DNA of 64,000 bases from an uncultured Prevotellaceae bacterium. Lineage in GTDB: Bacteria > Bacteroidota > Bacteroidia > Bacteroidales > Bacteroidaceae. Below the pieces are notes generated by a model. The model saw only the letters and a list, made by a program, of their open reading frames with translations. It ran no database searches and was not told the origin of the DNA. Positions within the stretch are counted from its first letter, which is position 1; each line of letters starts with the position of its first letter. A program made the position numbers and the translations under genes. This document shows, one piece after another, positions 28,906-36,644 of the stretch. The stretch is taken from positions 1 to 64,000 of the forward strand of contig CACZVE010000003.1 in assembly GCA_902784565.1 (NCBI GenBank). Direction: 5' to 3'.

Positions 28906-29040
28906 ATAATAAACATTAAAAAAATAAAAAAGCCCACTCAAAGCATAAAATAAGGCTTGGAGGATAATTAAAAATAGAGTCAAAAGTCATCAATATCAAC
29001 ACTAAATACCTTGACGGTCTTCGCAGTCATTTAAAGCCTA

Positions 29041-29124
29041 ATGGAGAATGAAAAAGCAAGAAAATGGCTATTATATGCCAAATTATCAAAAGAATATCTT
29101 ACCTTTGCAATCAATAATCATTAA
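29041..29124 (+). CDS. Possible 27-residue HEPN-like peptide or remnant
   Basis: A short frame begins with MENEKARKWLLYAKLSKEY, which resembles the first helix of HEPN-domain proteins (the pattern EAxxWLxxAExD). It ends after 27 residues. The likely -7 element of the next gene lies inside it. It may be a remnant of a HEPN gene or chance similarity. No ribosome-binding site stands out. Confidence 0.25.
   Translation: MENEKARKWLLYAKLSKEYLTFAINNH
29100..29107 (+). promoter_or_regulatory. -7 element of the HEPN/WG gene
   Basis: TACCTTTG matches TAnnTTTG and lies 31 bases before the start at 29139. No clear TTG lies 19-21 bases upstream, so the promoter may be weak or activator-dependent. The remainder of the 300-base gap from 28838 holds only the divergent druH promoter and a short HEPN-like frame. 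Confidence 0.45.
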
Positions 29125-29138
29125 TAAACTCGTGAGCT

Positions 29139-30572
29139 ATGTATATTAAGAAGGAGTTAGTTAAAGGTTGTGACTCGGCGAGCCGTGTATATAACAGCAT
29201 GTTTGATGTGCTGATGGATTTAATGCAGGATTCGGAAAAACTAAGAAGTCTGTCACCGGTTGACTTTTCGGCCCTTGGCATGTATATAGGTAAGTTTGTG
29301 GAGCAAGAGATTAACAGTTCTGTGGTGCAGATTATGAGAGAATTCAGAGGGATAGAAATGCCGGACTATTACTGCAAGAAGCGCAAAGGACACGTAAAAC
29401 CTGTGATTAACCAAAACGATAGGAGAATATACTTAAACTCATCTCCCAAGTATAGTAATGATGAAGATGCATTGCAAACGCTTCCACTTGGCGATGCTTA
29501 TGTTGCACTCGATATACTAAAGGCTGAAGACACCTGGGGATTTTTTGACAACTACCCTTGGCTGTATAATGAAGATTTCCTGGAAGCATGGTGGATGCTA
29601 TCGAAGTTTCGTAACAAGATGGCTCACATAGGCGATATTATTGATGCCAACATACTGAGAGAAAACATTGAATACTTTCAGACTTTCTTGGAATACTTGC
29701 CGGACATGATTGAGGCGAAAAAGAAGTTGGCTCCCATAGGTTATAAGCATTCACTGAAGACCACGAGCAAGAATAAAGAGGGCAGGCCTTATTTCACATC
29801 AACATTGGATCGCAACAAACCGACTAAGGGGTTTATAACTATAGGCAAAGAAGCAACTATGTGCAGAAAGGTCCCTAGGCCTTTTCCTGAAAATGTGTCA
29901 AAAGATGCCTACGAATATTCTGGATCAACCAAAGAAACTATAAAACCCGAAAGAATTATCATTTCGAATCCCAACGCCAAGATCTTCAAGCAAAGAAAGG
30001 GTAAAAGGGGACTGAAGGACCACATGGGCAATATTCTGGTGCCTCCCCGATATGATAATTTCGGTTTCCTGCCCAAAACTGGTGATGATTATAAGCGTAA
30101 ATCGGTGATCGGCATACGCGATGAGAAGTATGTAATTGTGGCACTCGACGGATCGGGTAAAGAACTGACCAAGGATACGTATGATGACATCAGGTTGGCA
30201 TACAACACACAGAGGAACTCGCCTTACGCTTATCGGAAAAACGGCAGAAGGTTGTGGGGACTGATGGATGAAGATGGCAATGAGATATGTGAATGTATGC
30301 TGGACAATTACATTGGCATGCGTAACTTAATATGGTGTGATAGTGGGGAACAGAGGGGATGCTGGCTTTACACAAGGCCTAACCTACCCTTCCTGCCTCC
30401 CATATACGACAACATTGAGGCATCTGGCATCGAGGGCGAACCGATGATATTCACACTCAGAGGTATTGACGGATACGTGAAAACCGATGGCACTTTCATC
30501 TCCATGTCGGAAATAGAATCCATGCCCAAGAATCAGCACCTAAACACTCTCAAGGAGTATATCTGTGAGTAG
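29139..30572 (+). CDS. HEPN-like domain fused to WG-type repeats
   Basis: The 477-residue protein has a helical N-terminal region of about 200 residues. It contains KFRNKMAHIG at about 155-164, an RxxxxH motif like the active site of HEPN ribonucleases. The second half carries WG-type repeats (GKRGLKDHMGNILVPPRYDN, RLWGLMDEDGNEI and similar units, about 285-470), a beta-rich module usually taken as ligand- or protein-binding. HEPN proteins often cut RNA in defence or toxin systems, so a sensor-effector arrangement is possible. The gene is divergent from the Druantia-like operon. No signal peptide was seen. Without structural comparison the HEPN call rests on the short motif and the helical context. 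Confidence 0.55.
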   Translation: MYIKKELVKGCDSASRVYNSMFDVLMDLMQDSEKLRSLSPVDFSALGMYIGKFVEQEINSSVVQIMREFRGIEMPDYYCKKRKGHVKPVINQNDRRIYLNSSPKYSNDEDALQTLPLGDAYVALDILKAEDTWGFFDNYPWLYNEDFLEAWWMLSKFRNKMAHIGDIIDANILRENIEYFQTFLEYLPDMIEAKKKLAPIGYKHSLKTTSKNKEGRPYFTSTLDRNKPTKGFITIGKEATMCRKVPRPFPENVSKDAYEYSGSTKETIKPERIIISNPNAKIFKQRKGKRGLKDHMGNILVPPRYDNFGFLPKTGDDYKRKSVIGIRDEKYVIVALDGSGKELTKDTYDDIRLAYNTQRNSPYAYRKNGRRLWGLMDEDGNEICECMLDNYIGMRNLIWCDSGEQRGCWLYTRPNLPFLPPIYDNIEASGIEGEPMIFTLRGIDGYVKTDGTFISMSEIESMPKNQHLNTLKEYICE

Positions 30573-30604
30573 AAAAGGATAAGATCTCTGTTTAACGAGC
30601 ATCT

Positions 30605-31690
30605 TTAGTTGTTATTTTTAAGTGACTTCTTGGCAACAATGCTATCTGCATCATGGATGAGCTCTACCAGTTTGGAACTGGCGGCTACTGCTTTGTATGT
30701 GGTGTTGAATTCCGCCATTGCGTCTTTGGCATGATCTCCCATATGCCAGATGATGGCTTTGTGCTCTTCATCGTTCAGTTCGAGATGCCAACGTCGTAAC
30801 AGGCGCTCGGATTTCATGCCATGGGGATTGCCTTTATGGTAATGACGTGTATGCTCAGGTTTGCCACTACTGTTTATTATATACTCGTCCATCTTGCAGA
30901 CATCATGAAGCAGACTGCACAGGATGACACTATCCAAACCGAAGGACAACATCTCGCCTGATTTTAAGAGGGCATCATACTTCGATTTTGCTGCCTGAAA
31001 GACTTCCCATGAGTGTCTGGCAAGTCCTCCGCGGAAATTATTATGGAAATCTACAGAGGCGGGAGCATTGAAGAAGGCATCATGATTGCGGTGAAGATGG
31101 TCGATGACAATTTCAATGCCAGGACGATGAGTGCTGTAGAGGAGCGTATCGATCTGATATTTCAGATTTTTATGCTCGTCGGGCGTAAAACTCTCAAAAT
31201 TGCCGGGGTAGGTGGCGGCATCTCGGTGGTCGCACTGGTGCATATAATGACGCAGCATATCGCAAGAATCGTAAGTCTTTGATTTGGGGGTCTTATCGAT
31301 ACGGTGCATATGTAGTTTGATGGCTTCATACTCATCATTTGTCAGGATTAGGCCCAAAGTTTCAAGGAGTTTTACAGACCTATAGCCATGATGGTGGGGA
31401 TGAATATGGTCGTATTGGGGATGGTGGGATTTGCATATGTCATGCAGTAATGCGACAATACGGAGGTGATGATCTGCAATAGGGGCTTCACATTTTTTGG
31501 ATTCTTTATAAACACCTAGGGAATGTATAGCTAATCCACCACTAAAACAATGGTGTGAATAGCATTTCCTTGTGAAGAAATCGCTCTCATTCAAATAGCG
31601 GATAACGGCATCCATACCCTCACGTTTGACACCTTTCAATAGGGAAAGGATCTCTTCTCTTGTCTGGTTAATGATTTCTCTTCTAATCAT
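30605..31690 (-). CDS. Tandem HD-domain phosphohydrolase-like protein
   Basis: The 361-residue protein contains two consecutive HD domains. The first has H56 (AIHSLGVY), the HD pair in LLHDICK at 83-84, HHHGYRS at about 99-105 and a His-rich helix LHMHRID at about 126. The second has H226 (ARHSWEVF), HD in LLHDVCK at 262-263, and HYHKGNPHGMKSERLL with WHMGDHA further on. Both domains keep their metal ligands, so both may be active phosphohydrolases, for instance on nucleotides. Tandem duplication of HD in one chain is uncommon. It is convergent with the HEPN/WG gene. Its promoter is one of a family of four related promoters in this region. Confidence 0.75.
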   Translation of the reverse strand: MIRREIINQTREEILSLLKGVKREGMDAVIRYLNESDFFTRKCYSHHCFSGGLAIHSLGVYKESKKCEAPIADHHLRIVALLHDICKSHHPQYDHIHPHHHGYRSVKLLETLGLILTNDEYEAIKLHMHRIDKTPKSKTYDSCDMLRHYMHQCDHRDAATYPGNFESFTPDEHKNLKYQIDTLLYSTHRPGIEIVIDHLHRNHDAFFNAPASVDFHNNFRGGLARHSWEVFQAAKSKYDALLKSGEMLSFGLDSVILCSLLHDVCKMDEYIINSSGKPEHTRHYHKGNPHGMKSERLLRRWHLELNDEEHKAIIWHMGDHAKDAMAEFNTTYKAVAASSKLVELIHDADSIVAKKSLKNNN

Positions 31691-31722
31691 GTTATTATTG
31701 TTTTTAGTTAATATTCACGTTG

Positions 31723-31765
31723 CAAAGATAGGCATTTCTGCTCAAGCCACCAAGGATTCAGGCAG
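31723..31765 (-). promoter_or_regulatory. Palindrome-type promoter A (tandem HD gene)
   Basis: On the minus strand TATCTTTG (complement of 31723-31730) is preceded by an imperfect palindrome (arms 31738-31746 and 31757-31765). Its loop reads ATCCTTGG on the minus strand and would supply the -33 TTG. The same layout occurs at 35526, 36589 and 43020. From 31766 to 31934 I see nothing else. Confidence 0.6.
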
Positions 31766-31934
31766 ATTTCTTCAATTTTGTAATATGCGTCGAGGATATA
31801 GCGAGCCCCAATAAAATCCTTATGAGTCACAGAAGTATAATATATTATTAATTAGGTGTAGTTTTAGGTGTAGTTTGAAAAATGTAAAGACTTGCGAAAA
31901 TCTTATATTCAAACCTCATTTTTTTACCAAAATG

Positions 31935-31966
31935 TTTGGCCAATTCATTTTTTTTAACTACCTTTG
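31935..31966 (+). promoter_or_regulatory. Promoter of sigma module 1
   Basis: TTTG at 31935-31938 and TACCTTTG at 31959-31966 are separated by 20 bases, a full consensus pair. It lies 29 bases upstream of the sigma-partner gene at 31996. Confidence 0.7.
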
Positions 31967-31995
31967 CACCGCAAAATCTAAATACTGTGAAGAAT

Positions 31996-32561
31996 ATGGC
32001 TACAAACAACATCACTTTCGTTAAGAAGATGCTCGACGCTATGAGCGTTGAGGAGTTGAAGAACCGTCTGGCTGCCTATATGATGGCCGACAAAAATCTG
32101 GTTTCACGCCCCATAGGTGTGGAAGTAAGACTGGCTGATACGCTCGACAGGAGCGGACGCTACGACGTGCTGATCATTCTCGAAGACGGGAGTGAGAAGG
32201 AGGTGAAGTTCCACGATCGCCACTCGCGACTGGTCTACATCTACACGTGGTCTACATCTACACGCTGCTCCACCCAAAGGGGTATCAACGCAGAAGTCTG
32301 AGAGCCAACAACTTTCAGGCTCTGAGAGAACTGTTCAGTAAAATTTACTTCGGGTCTGCTGAGCCTCTGCTGAAGGCCATCGGCAATGACTTTGACCACT
32401 ATTTCAGTCAGGCGGTGGCTCAGTCGAGAAGAGCCATCCGTGAGACTATCGGCGACTCGGGTGCATTCGAGATTGCCCTACCCCAACGACATGGGGGCAA
32501 GACACTCGTGTCCTTCGCAGCCAACGGAGGAAACGTGATCATGGATCCCTCGCTCCGATAA
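31996..32561 (+). pseudogene. Sigma-partner gene 1, broken by a 17-base duplication
   Basis: The first frame (ATG 31996, MATNNITFVKK) runs to a stop at 32301. The true C-terminal part continues in another frame to 32561. A perfect 17-base tandem repeat at 32231-32264 causes the shift. Removing one copy restores a protein of about 180 residues reading SRLVYIYTLLHPKGYQRR across the junction, clearly related to the protein at 39954-40499. Shared features are an N-terminal helix (MSVEELKNRLAAYM), a YDVLIILEDGSE beta segment, a helical middle and a C-terminal VIMDPSL. The sigma-factor gene follows 97 bases later, as in the second module. Function is unknown; a regulator of the sigma factor is plausible. 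Confidence 0.8.
32231..32264 (+). repeat. Perfect 17-base tandem duplication
   Basis: Two adjacent identical 17-base copies (32231-32247 and 32248-32264, TGGTCTACATCTACACG). Because 17 is not a multiple of three, the second copy shifts the frame of the partner gene. Loss of one copy by slippage would restore it. Confidence 0.95.
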
Positions 32562-32574
32562 GGAGTGTACTCTC

Positions 32575-32595
32575 GCGGAGGCTCTAACCCTCCGC
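32575..32595 (+). terminator. Hairpin between partner and sigma genes
   Basis: GCGGAGG and CCTCCGC form a perfect 7-base stem around a 7-base loop. No strong T-run follows, so it may be an attenuator, a processing site or a weak terminator rather than a full stop of transcription. Confidence 0.45.
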
Positions 32596-32658
32596 CCTTA
32601 CCCTTATTACAGGGAGACTTAACTATTTATATTAACTAACTAAAACAAACAAATCAAC

Positions 32659-33333
32659 ATGAAAAACAGCAAGAAAAACGTGTTTATCGACCGTAGTGTC
32701 GTGAGTGTTAAACTCATTCTGAAGGAGATTGAGAAGTATAAAGTCCTCAGTCAAGAGGATGAATATGATCTGTGGGAGCAGATGAAGGAAGGCAAAAGCA
32801 TTGCTCGCACACAACTGATTAAAAGCAACCTACGCTTCGTCATGAGCAGGGCTATAAAATATATGTGGAGTGGCGTCCCACTGGAGGATCTGTTCCAAGC
32901 AGGTTCTGTTGGTCTTATGAAGGCCATTGACATGTTTGACGCTTCTCGCGGCGTGAAACTCATCAGTTTCGCTGTACACTACATCGATAGTGAGATACAA
33001 AAGATGGTTACGCCGCACTTGAGATTCTCGAAAAGCATATCGATGAGCGATGCAGCCTTTAATGATGAAGACAGCAAACTGACGATGGAAGACGTGCTGA
33101 GTTCGGGGCGTCAGGACTATGCCGACTGGAACACACGAATTGGCTCTGAACTTCAGGACATGAAGGCCGTAGTGAAAAAGGTGGCGCCTTGCAAAGATGA
33201 TGCCCAACTCTGGGAGGACTACATCGCCATGAAGGAACAGGGCTATGCACTGAGTGACGTGGCACGCAAGTACCACATCACAGAGGAGCAGGCCAAAGAA
33301 AAGATTAAGGCTATTGACAGTCTCAGAGTTTGA
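32659..33333 (+). CDS. Small sigma-70-family factor 1
   Basis: The 224-residue protein has sigma region 2: IKSNLRFVMSRAIKYM, then PLEDLFQAGSVGLMKAIDMF, and KLISFAVHYIDSEIQKMV, matching the core-binding and -10-recognition helices of sigma-70 proteins. Region 3 is reduced. The C-terminal 40 residues include an HTH-like segment (YALSDVARKYHITEEQAKEK) in the position of region 4. It is larger than most ECF sigma factors but lacks region 1. It follows the partner gene and has a paralogue at 39259-39927. It should direct RNA polymerase to a special set of promoters; which ones is not known. Confidence 0.85.
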   Translation: MKNSKKNVFIDRSVVSVKLILKEIEKYKVLSQEDEYDLWEQMKEGKSIARTQLIKSNLRFVMSRAIKYMWSGVPLEDLFQAGSVGLMKAIDMFDASRGVKLISFAVHYIDSEIQKMVTPHLRFSKSISMSDAAFNDEDSKLTMEDVLSSGRQDYADWNTRIGSELQDMKAVVKKVAPCKDDAQLWEDYIAMKEQGYALSDVARKYHITEEQAKEKIKAIDSLRV

Positions 33334-33367
33334 GGCGCTTATAAATAGTAACTAAAAAAACAAGATT

Positions 33368-33718
33368 ATGAAATTAGAAGAATTAGCATTATGCACTCGT
33401 GAGGAATTTGAGCAAGAGCTCAACAGGATGTGTCCATGTTCTCTGGATGATCTGAATCCAGGGGAGTATGACGCAGCGTTTGCAGAGAGGGTAAGAATCA
33501 GGGAGAGCATCAAGTGGTTGCGCATAGAGGCTCTGCTTGATGGAAAACTCACTGTAGATCAGGTGGTAGATCAAGAACACGAAGAAGATAACGATGAGGA
33601 TCTTGATTTAGACGGGATTCATCGTGGCCTCTTGGAAAGGGCTCTTGAAAAGCTCAAAGAAGGGAAAGATCGCAGTGAGATCATTGAGGAGACCGTTGAT
33701 GCTCTGGAACTACTCTAA
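33368..33718 (+). CDS. Small acidic protein of unknown function
   Basis: The 116-residue protein starts 34 bases after the sigma-factor gene and is probably co-transcribed. It is strongly acidic, with an EEDNDEDLDLD cluster at about residues 74-84, and looks helical throughout. There is no signal peptide or membrane segment. An anti-sigma or adaptor role is possible given position and charge, but nothing in the sequence proves it. Module 2 has no counterpart after its sigma gene. It converges on the reverse transcriptase gene, 15 bases away. Confidence 0.6.
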   Translation: MKLEELALCTREEFEQELNRMCPCSLDDLNPGEYDAAFAERVRIRESIKWLRIEALLDGKLTVDQVVDQEHEEDNDEDLDLDGIHRGLLERALEKLKEGKDRSEIIEETVDALELL

Positions 33719-33733
33719 TGAGTTAAGTCCGCT

Positions 33734-35293
33734 TCATCCAATCCCATCGGCCAGTTTCTTGATGTGCTTGAATTGTTTGCCCTTTTCAAAAAGGGGGTAG
33801 TCGAGGGCTTTGTAGATCTTCAGGCCTTCTAATGCGTTGTCTTTCTTCTTTTTGCGATAGGCAATGTATTCTTCTTCTGTATGTTCTTTACGGAATCTGC
33901 GAAGGGCATATTTCATGCGTTCAAACTTATCGTCGACACGCTTGATGTTGCTCTTGCGCAGTCGTATATATCCATTTCTTCGGATCTCATAGCCCAGAAA
34001 TCCAATATAGCGATTGCAATTACCTTCGCCTTCTCCCCATAGGAATGGCTCATGGGACTTGATGCCCCAGAACTCGCGACGTGCGCAGTCGGCCACGCTC
34101 TTGAAAGGATGGTAAATTAGTCCATGGCGATCTAAGGATGAAGCGTATGCTTTCATCAGACGAGAACACTCATCATAATCTGTGTGGAGCAGAATCATAT
34201 CATCGCAATAGCGAATAAACAGACGGTGAGGATCTGCAGTCTGAACAATGACCTGATCGACATCGTTGAGCACAATGTTGGCTACAAGGAGCGACAGTGC
34301 CCCACCCTGTGGCACACCTCTAGGTTCTGGCTGATCACAGGGATCTCCAAGTTCTTTTGGCCAATCTAATTTGTAGGTATTGACATGGTTTACATCGTGG
34401 AGGCGACGACGCACTTTGTGGAAAACATCATCGTGCTGCTCGGCTTCAAGCCAGGCATTGGTGTAGAAGTTATAGCTCTTGAGATAGGCTTTGACCACTC
34501 TCATAACCTGCAACCTACCCTCGTCACTCAGAGGTGACTGACCGAGCATACGATCGAAACAATCCACGACCACCTGATGGGGGATGATGTCGTAGAATTT
34601 CTTAATGTCGCAATCGGCTGCATAAATGGGTTCTGAGGAATGATTCCGCATAAAGTCTTTTATCAGTATGACACCATCGTTGAAGTCGGTGACATGCTTC
34701 TCCTCATCTCCAAAGGGGCGAATGGCGCGATAGGAAAGGATGTTATCATGAAGATAGCCATCGAAATAGCGCGTGAGATACTGGCTGGTGAGGGCGAGGA
34801 TGATCTTATCCTCGAGTTGGGAATAGACCGACAGCGGGCGACAGATGACCTTGTGCTTATCTTCCTTGTCGATATCCTTCAGAATGGGTAACAACTGTGG
34901 CGGCTGGAACGTGAGAGCATCGGAAGAGAGAAGGCTCCTGATGCGGGCGAAGAAGGTTTGCTGTTCGTCGAGATAGGTGAAACTATGGCCTTGCCTCTGA
35001 AGGTTCTTATCACGAGCAATGGTATACAACAAGGCTTTAACGGCATTCTTACGTTTTTCAAGTGTATCCTTGGGCTTCTTGATACGCTCTGATGGTCGAA
35101 CCCAATCATATCTTGGTGGCATCAAACGACTGAGTTTCTTGCGAGAAGAAACAAGATCGTCGAAGTCACAATCTTTATCAAGGGTGTGGTGCTTATCAGT
35201 ACGATTACGCCCTCTCTGCTTTACCCGTTCCTTGGCAAGTAACCGGGTAAGCGTCTTGTCGGTTGCAAATTCGAGAAGTGTCTTGATTGCCAT
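33734..35293 (-). CDS. Reverse transcriptase with upstream structured RNA
   Basis: The 519-residue protein is a reverse transcriptase: RPLSVYSQLEDKIILALT (motif 1/2 region) at about 150-170, YAADCDIKKFYDIIP with the first catalytic Asp at about 224, GVPQGGALSLL at about 326, and the catalytic RYCDDM at about 360. About 110 basic residues precede the polymerase. There is no HNH endonuclease domain, so it is not a typical group II intron protein. The C-terminal 130 residues are basic and helical, like a thumb. It follows a 5' leader with long-range pairing, as seen in defence-associated RT (DRT) systems and retrons. Exact class is unknown to me. A role in phage defence is inference. Confidence 0.85.
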   Translation of the reverse strand: MAIKTLLEFATDKTLTRLLAKERVKQRGRNRTDKHHTLDKDCDFDDLVSSRKKLSRLMPPRYDWVRPSERIKKPKDTLEKRKNAVKALLYTIARDKNLQRQGHSFTYLDEQQTFFARIRSLLSSDALTFQPPQLLPILKDIDKEDKHKVICRPLSVYSQLEDKIILALTSQYLTRYFDGYLHDNILSYRAIRPFGDEEKHVTDFNDGVILIKDFMRNHSSEPIYAADCDIKKFYDIIPHQVVVDCFDRMLGQSPLSDEGRLQVMRVVKAYLKSYNFYTNAWLEAEQHDDVFHKVRRRLHDVNHVNTYKLDWPKELGDPCDQPEPRGVPQGGALSLLVANIVLNDVDQVIVQTADPHRLFIRYCDDMILLHTDYDECSRLMKAYASSLDRHGLIYHPFKSVADCARREFWGIKSHEPFLWGEGEGNCNRYIGFLGYEIRRNGYIRLRKSNIKRVDDKFERMKYALRRFRKEHTEEEYIAYRKKKKDNALEGLKIYKALDYPLFEKGKQFKHIKKLADGIG

Positions 35294-35520
35294 AGGCTAT
35301 TCGTATTTAAAAAGGGGCTCTGGAGGGTTTAAAGCGGTACTCATGTTTTAACATGCATCCTGACTAAGCAGGGATGGAGATAAACGTAACCTAAGGCTCT
35401 GACTCGTGAAAGCCAATCTCCCGCCTAAGGCCTGACTTCATCTTTCTTAAGATACAATACTGTCCACATCATTGCGTACCAGTAAACATCCGCGATGTTC
35501 TCCAGAGCGTCCCCTGTATT
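35294..35520 (-). ncRNA. Structured leader RNA of the reverse transcriptase
   Basis: Between a strong minus-strand promoter and the RT start lie about 225 bases without a gene. The two ends pair: on the plus strand CTCCAGAGC at 35500-35508 is complementary to GCTCTGGAG at 35317-35325, and the helix is extended by three G-C pairs across a two-base bulge. Inside are a perfect hairpin at 35485-35499 (AACATC/GATGTT), another at 35342-35355 (CATGTT/AACATG), and a helix joining 35376-35381 with 35416-35421. The closing helix ends in a run of five U on the RNA, so it could also terminate a separate short RNA before the RT gene. This resembles DRT or retron ncRNAs in arrangement. Confidence 0.6.
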
Positions 35521-35525
35521 TTTTG

Positions 35526-35566
35526 CAAAGATAAGCATTTTCCCCCAAACCTCCAAGGATTTGAGG
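35526..35566 (-). promoter_or_regulatory. Palindrome-type promoter B (RT leader)
   Basis: TATCTTTG (complement of 35526-35533) with TTG (complement of 35554-35556) 20 bases upstream. The -33 lies in the loop of an imperfect palindrome with arms at 35543-35549 and 35560-35566. Transcription should begin near 35520. Confidence 0.7.
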
Positions 35567-35612
35567 AAAAAATTTAGTCATCGTATTGATAGAAACTGGC
35601 GGGGATGGGTTT

Positions 35613-35640
35613 GGAATTATGCCACTAATTTATATCTATA
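35613..35640 (+). repeat. Dispersed 28-base repeat, copy 1
   Basis: This 28-base segment (GGAATTATGCCAC, ending in TATATCTATA) matches 37948-37975 at 26 positions. Both copies place an ATG after GGAATT and would encode MPxxYIYxL. Here the frame runs on into the SprT-like gene. Confidence 0.7.
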
Positions 35641-35705
35641 GACTGAGCCTGCCGGATTTGGCAAAAAAATATATTTGTTTGTGTAACCAACAAAAAGTTA
35701 AAGAT

Positions 35706-36122
35706 ATGGTATATTGTGAATCACAACTTAGGCTTCTGTTTATGCAATACAATATGGACTACTTTGGCGACATTCTGCCCATGCCGATTTTTAAGATCAG
35801 GCACAGTGTTAACATATTGGGGTATTTCTCGTATAGGCCTGACGAGATGTTTGGAACAACGGAGACGATCGAGATCTCCGACTTTTATGATTACAAGCCG
35901 AACCAACTTCGAGACATCCTGGTTCACGAGATGGTGCACTATTACCTATATTATATAGGTGAGGACTCGAGGTTAAATCATGGGAAGGCATTTAAGAAAA
36001 TGGCGAAGCAACTCAACAAGACTTTCGGCCTTCATATCACGCCAACCATCGATTTGTCGAAATATAAGCCCCGCCCTGACGCACCATATCTCAAAAGGCT
36101 GTACTTCAGGCTGTTCTGCTAA
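35706..36122 (+). CDS. SprT-like zinc metalloprotease-fold protein
   Basis: From the ATG at 35706 (MVYCESQLRLLF) the product is 138 residues. It contains LVHEMVHYYLYYIG, an HExxH zinc site, at about residues 79-92, followed by SRLNHGKAFKKMAKQLN, whose His fits the third ligand of SprT-like proteins. The strand before it (LGYFSYRPDEMFGTTETIEIS) is also typical. An in-frame ATG at 35619 lies in a sequence repeated at 37948 and would add 29 residues; I prefer 35706 because TATATTTG at 35670-35677 could be its -7 element. SprT-like proteins act on DNA-protein crosslinks in some organisms. It is divergent from the RT locus. Confidence 0.75.
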   Translation: MVYCESQLRLLFMQYNMDYFGDILPMPIFKIRHSVNILGYFSYRPDEMFGTTETIEISDFYDYKPNQLRDILVHEMVHYYLYYIGEDSRLNHGKAFKKMAKQLNKTFGLHITPTIDLSKYKPRPDAPYLKRLYFRLFC

Positions 36123-36135
36123 TCGAAAATCCTGC

Positions 36136-36352
36136 TCAAACCGTAAAAAGAGCATCGCGCAATATCTGGGCGTGATCGAAGGCAAGTGGAGGAAGGGCAT
36201 TGATAGGCCACCACTTGGCTTCAGCAGCATCGTCAGCCTTTGAAAGGTTCGCTACCTCGCTGGATCAACAATAATTTGGGTTCCGACTCATCTGTCAGAA
36301 CAATCATATCGGCTGTCACTGCCGGGCGAGGGTATTTATAGGTGTAACTCAT
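36136..36352 (-). pseudogene. Nudix hydrolase gene lacking its catalytic box
   Basis: The frame starting at 36352 (MSYTYKYPRPAVTADMIVL) is the N-terminus of a bacterial Nudix hydrolase and reaches LLLIQRGSEPFKG, the point just before the Nudix box, then stops at 36233. In a shifted frame the C-terminus follows immediately (KADDAAEAKWWPINALPP, then FDHAQILRDALFTV) and stops at 36136. The intervening 55-65 residues, including the GxxxxxExxxxxxxREUxEExGU box, are missing. A single internal deletion therefore explains both the loss and the frame change. The product cannot be catalytic. The neighbouring small repeat-protein gene lies 20 bases upstream. Confidence 0.8.
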
Positions 36353-36372
36353 ATTTATACGTCTGCATAGAT

Positions 36373-36561
36373 TTAAAGAAGTGTAGTGAGAAGATTGCCA
36401 TGACCTATGACATGGTGGTTGGAATCTTGGGTCACATCCCATTGGGGCTCATAGTAGCCAAGGACATGATTGTTACTGTCGCGGAGAGTCTGGCGTCCGC
36501 TGAACTCTGTGTCAATGTAACCAATGACATGATGGTTACGATCTTGTAATGTTCGTCTCAT
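36373..36561 (-). CDS. Small repeat protein, possibly beta-flower type
   Basis: The 62-residue protein consists of three degenerate repeats: LQDRNHHVIGYID, LRDSNNHVLGYYEP and TQDSNHHVIGHGN, ending in LLTTLL. The pattern (D-x-N-x-x-V-I/L-G) resembles the short 'beta-flower' proteins of Bacteroidota, in which each repeat forms a beta hairpin; that identification is from memory of the pattern. There is no signal peptide. Start is the first ATG, 28 bases downstream of a TATCTTTG box (36589-36596). The antisense strand has nothing credible. Function unknown. Confidence 0.65.
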   Translation of the reverse strand: MRRTLQDRNHHVIGYIDTEFSGRQTLRDSNNHVLGYYEPQWDVTQDSNHHVIGHGNLLTTLL

Positions 36562-36588
36562 TTTCTCAAGTTTTTAATTATTCAACTG

Positions 36589-36634
36589 CAAAGATAAGCA
36601 TTTCGGCTCAAAACGCCAAAGATTTGAGCCGGAA
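36589..36634 (-). promoter_or_regulatory. Palindrome-type promoter C / terminator
   Basis: TATCTTTG (complement of 36589-36596) is joined to a palindrome with 12-base arms (36601-36612 and 36623-36634, 11 of 12 paired). It lies just after the stop of the DUF2130 gene, so the same palindrome may terminate that gene and carry the -33 of the next. Confidence 0.6.
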
Positions 36635-36644
36635 TATAAGAAAT

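Noticed and set aside
33734..35520. Group II intron or classical retron identity for the reverse transcriptase
   Set aside because: No endonuclease domain, no intron domain V-like hairpin and no clear retron msr/msd layout was identified; the general RT-ncRNA description is safer.
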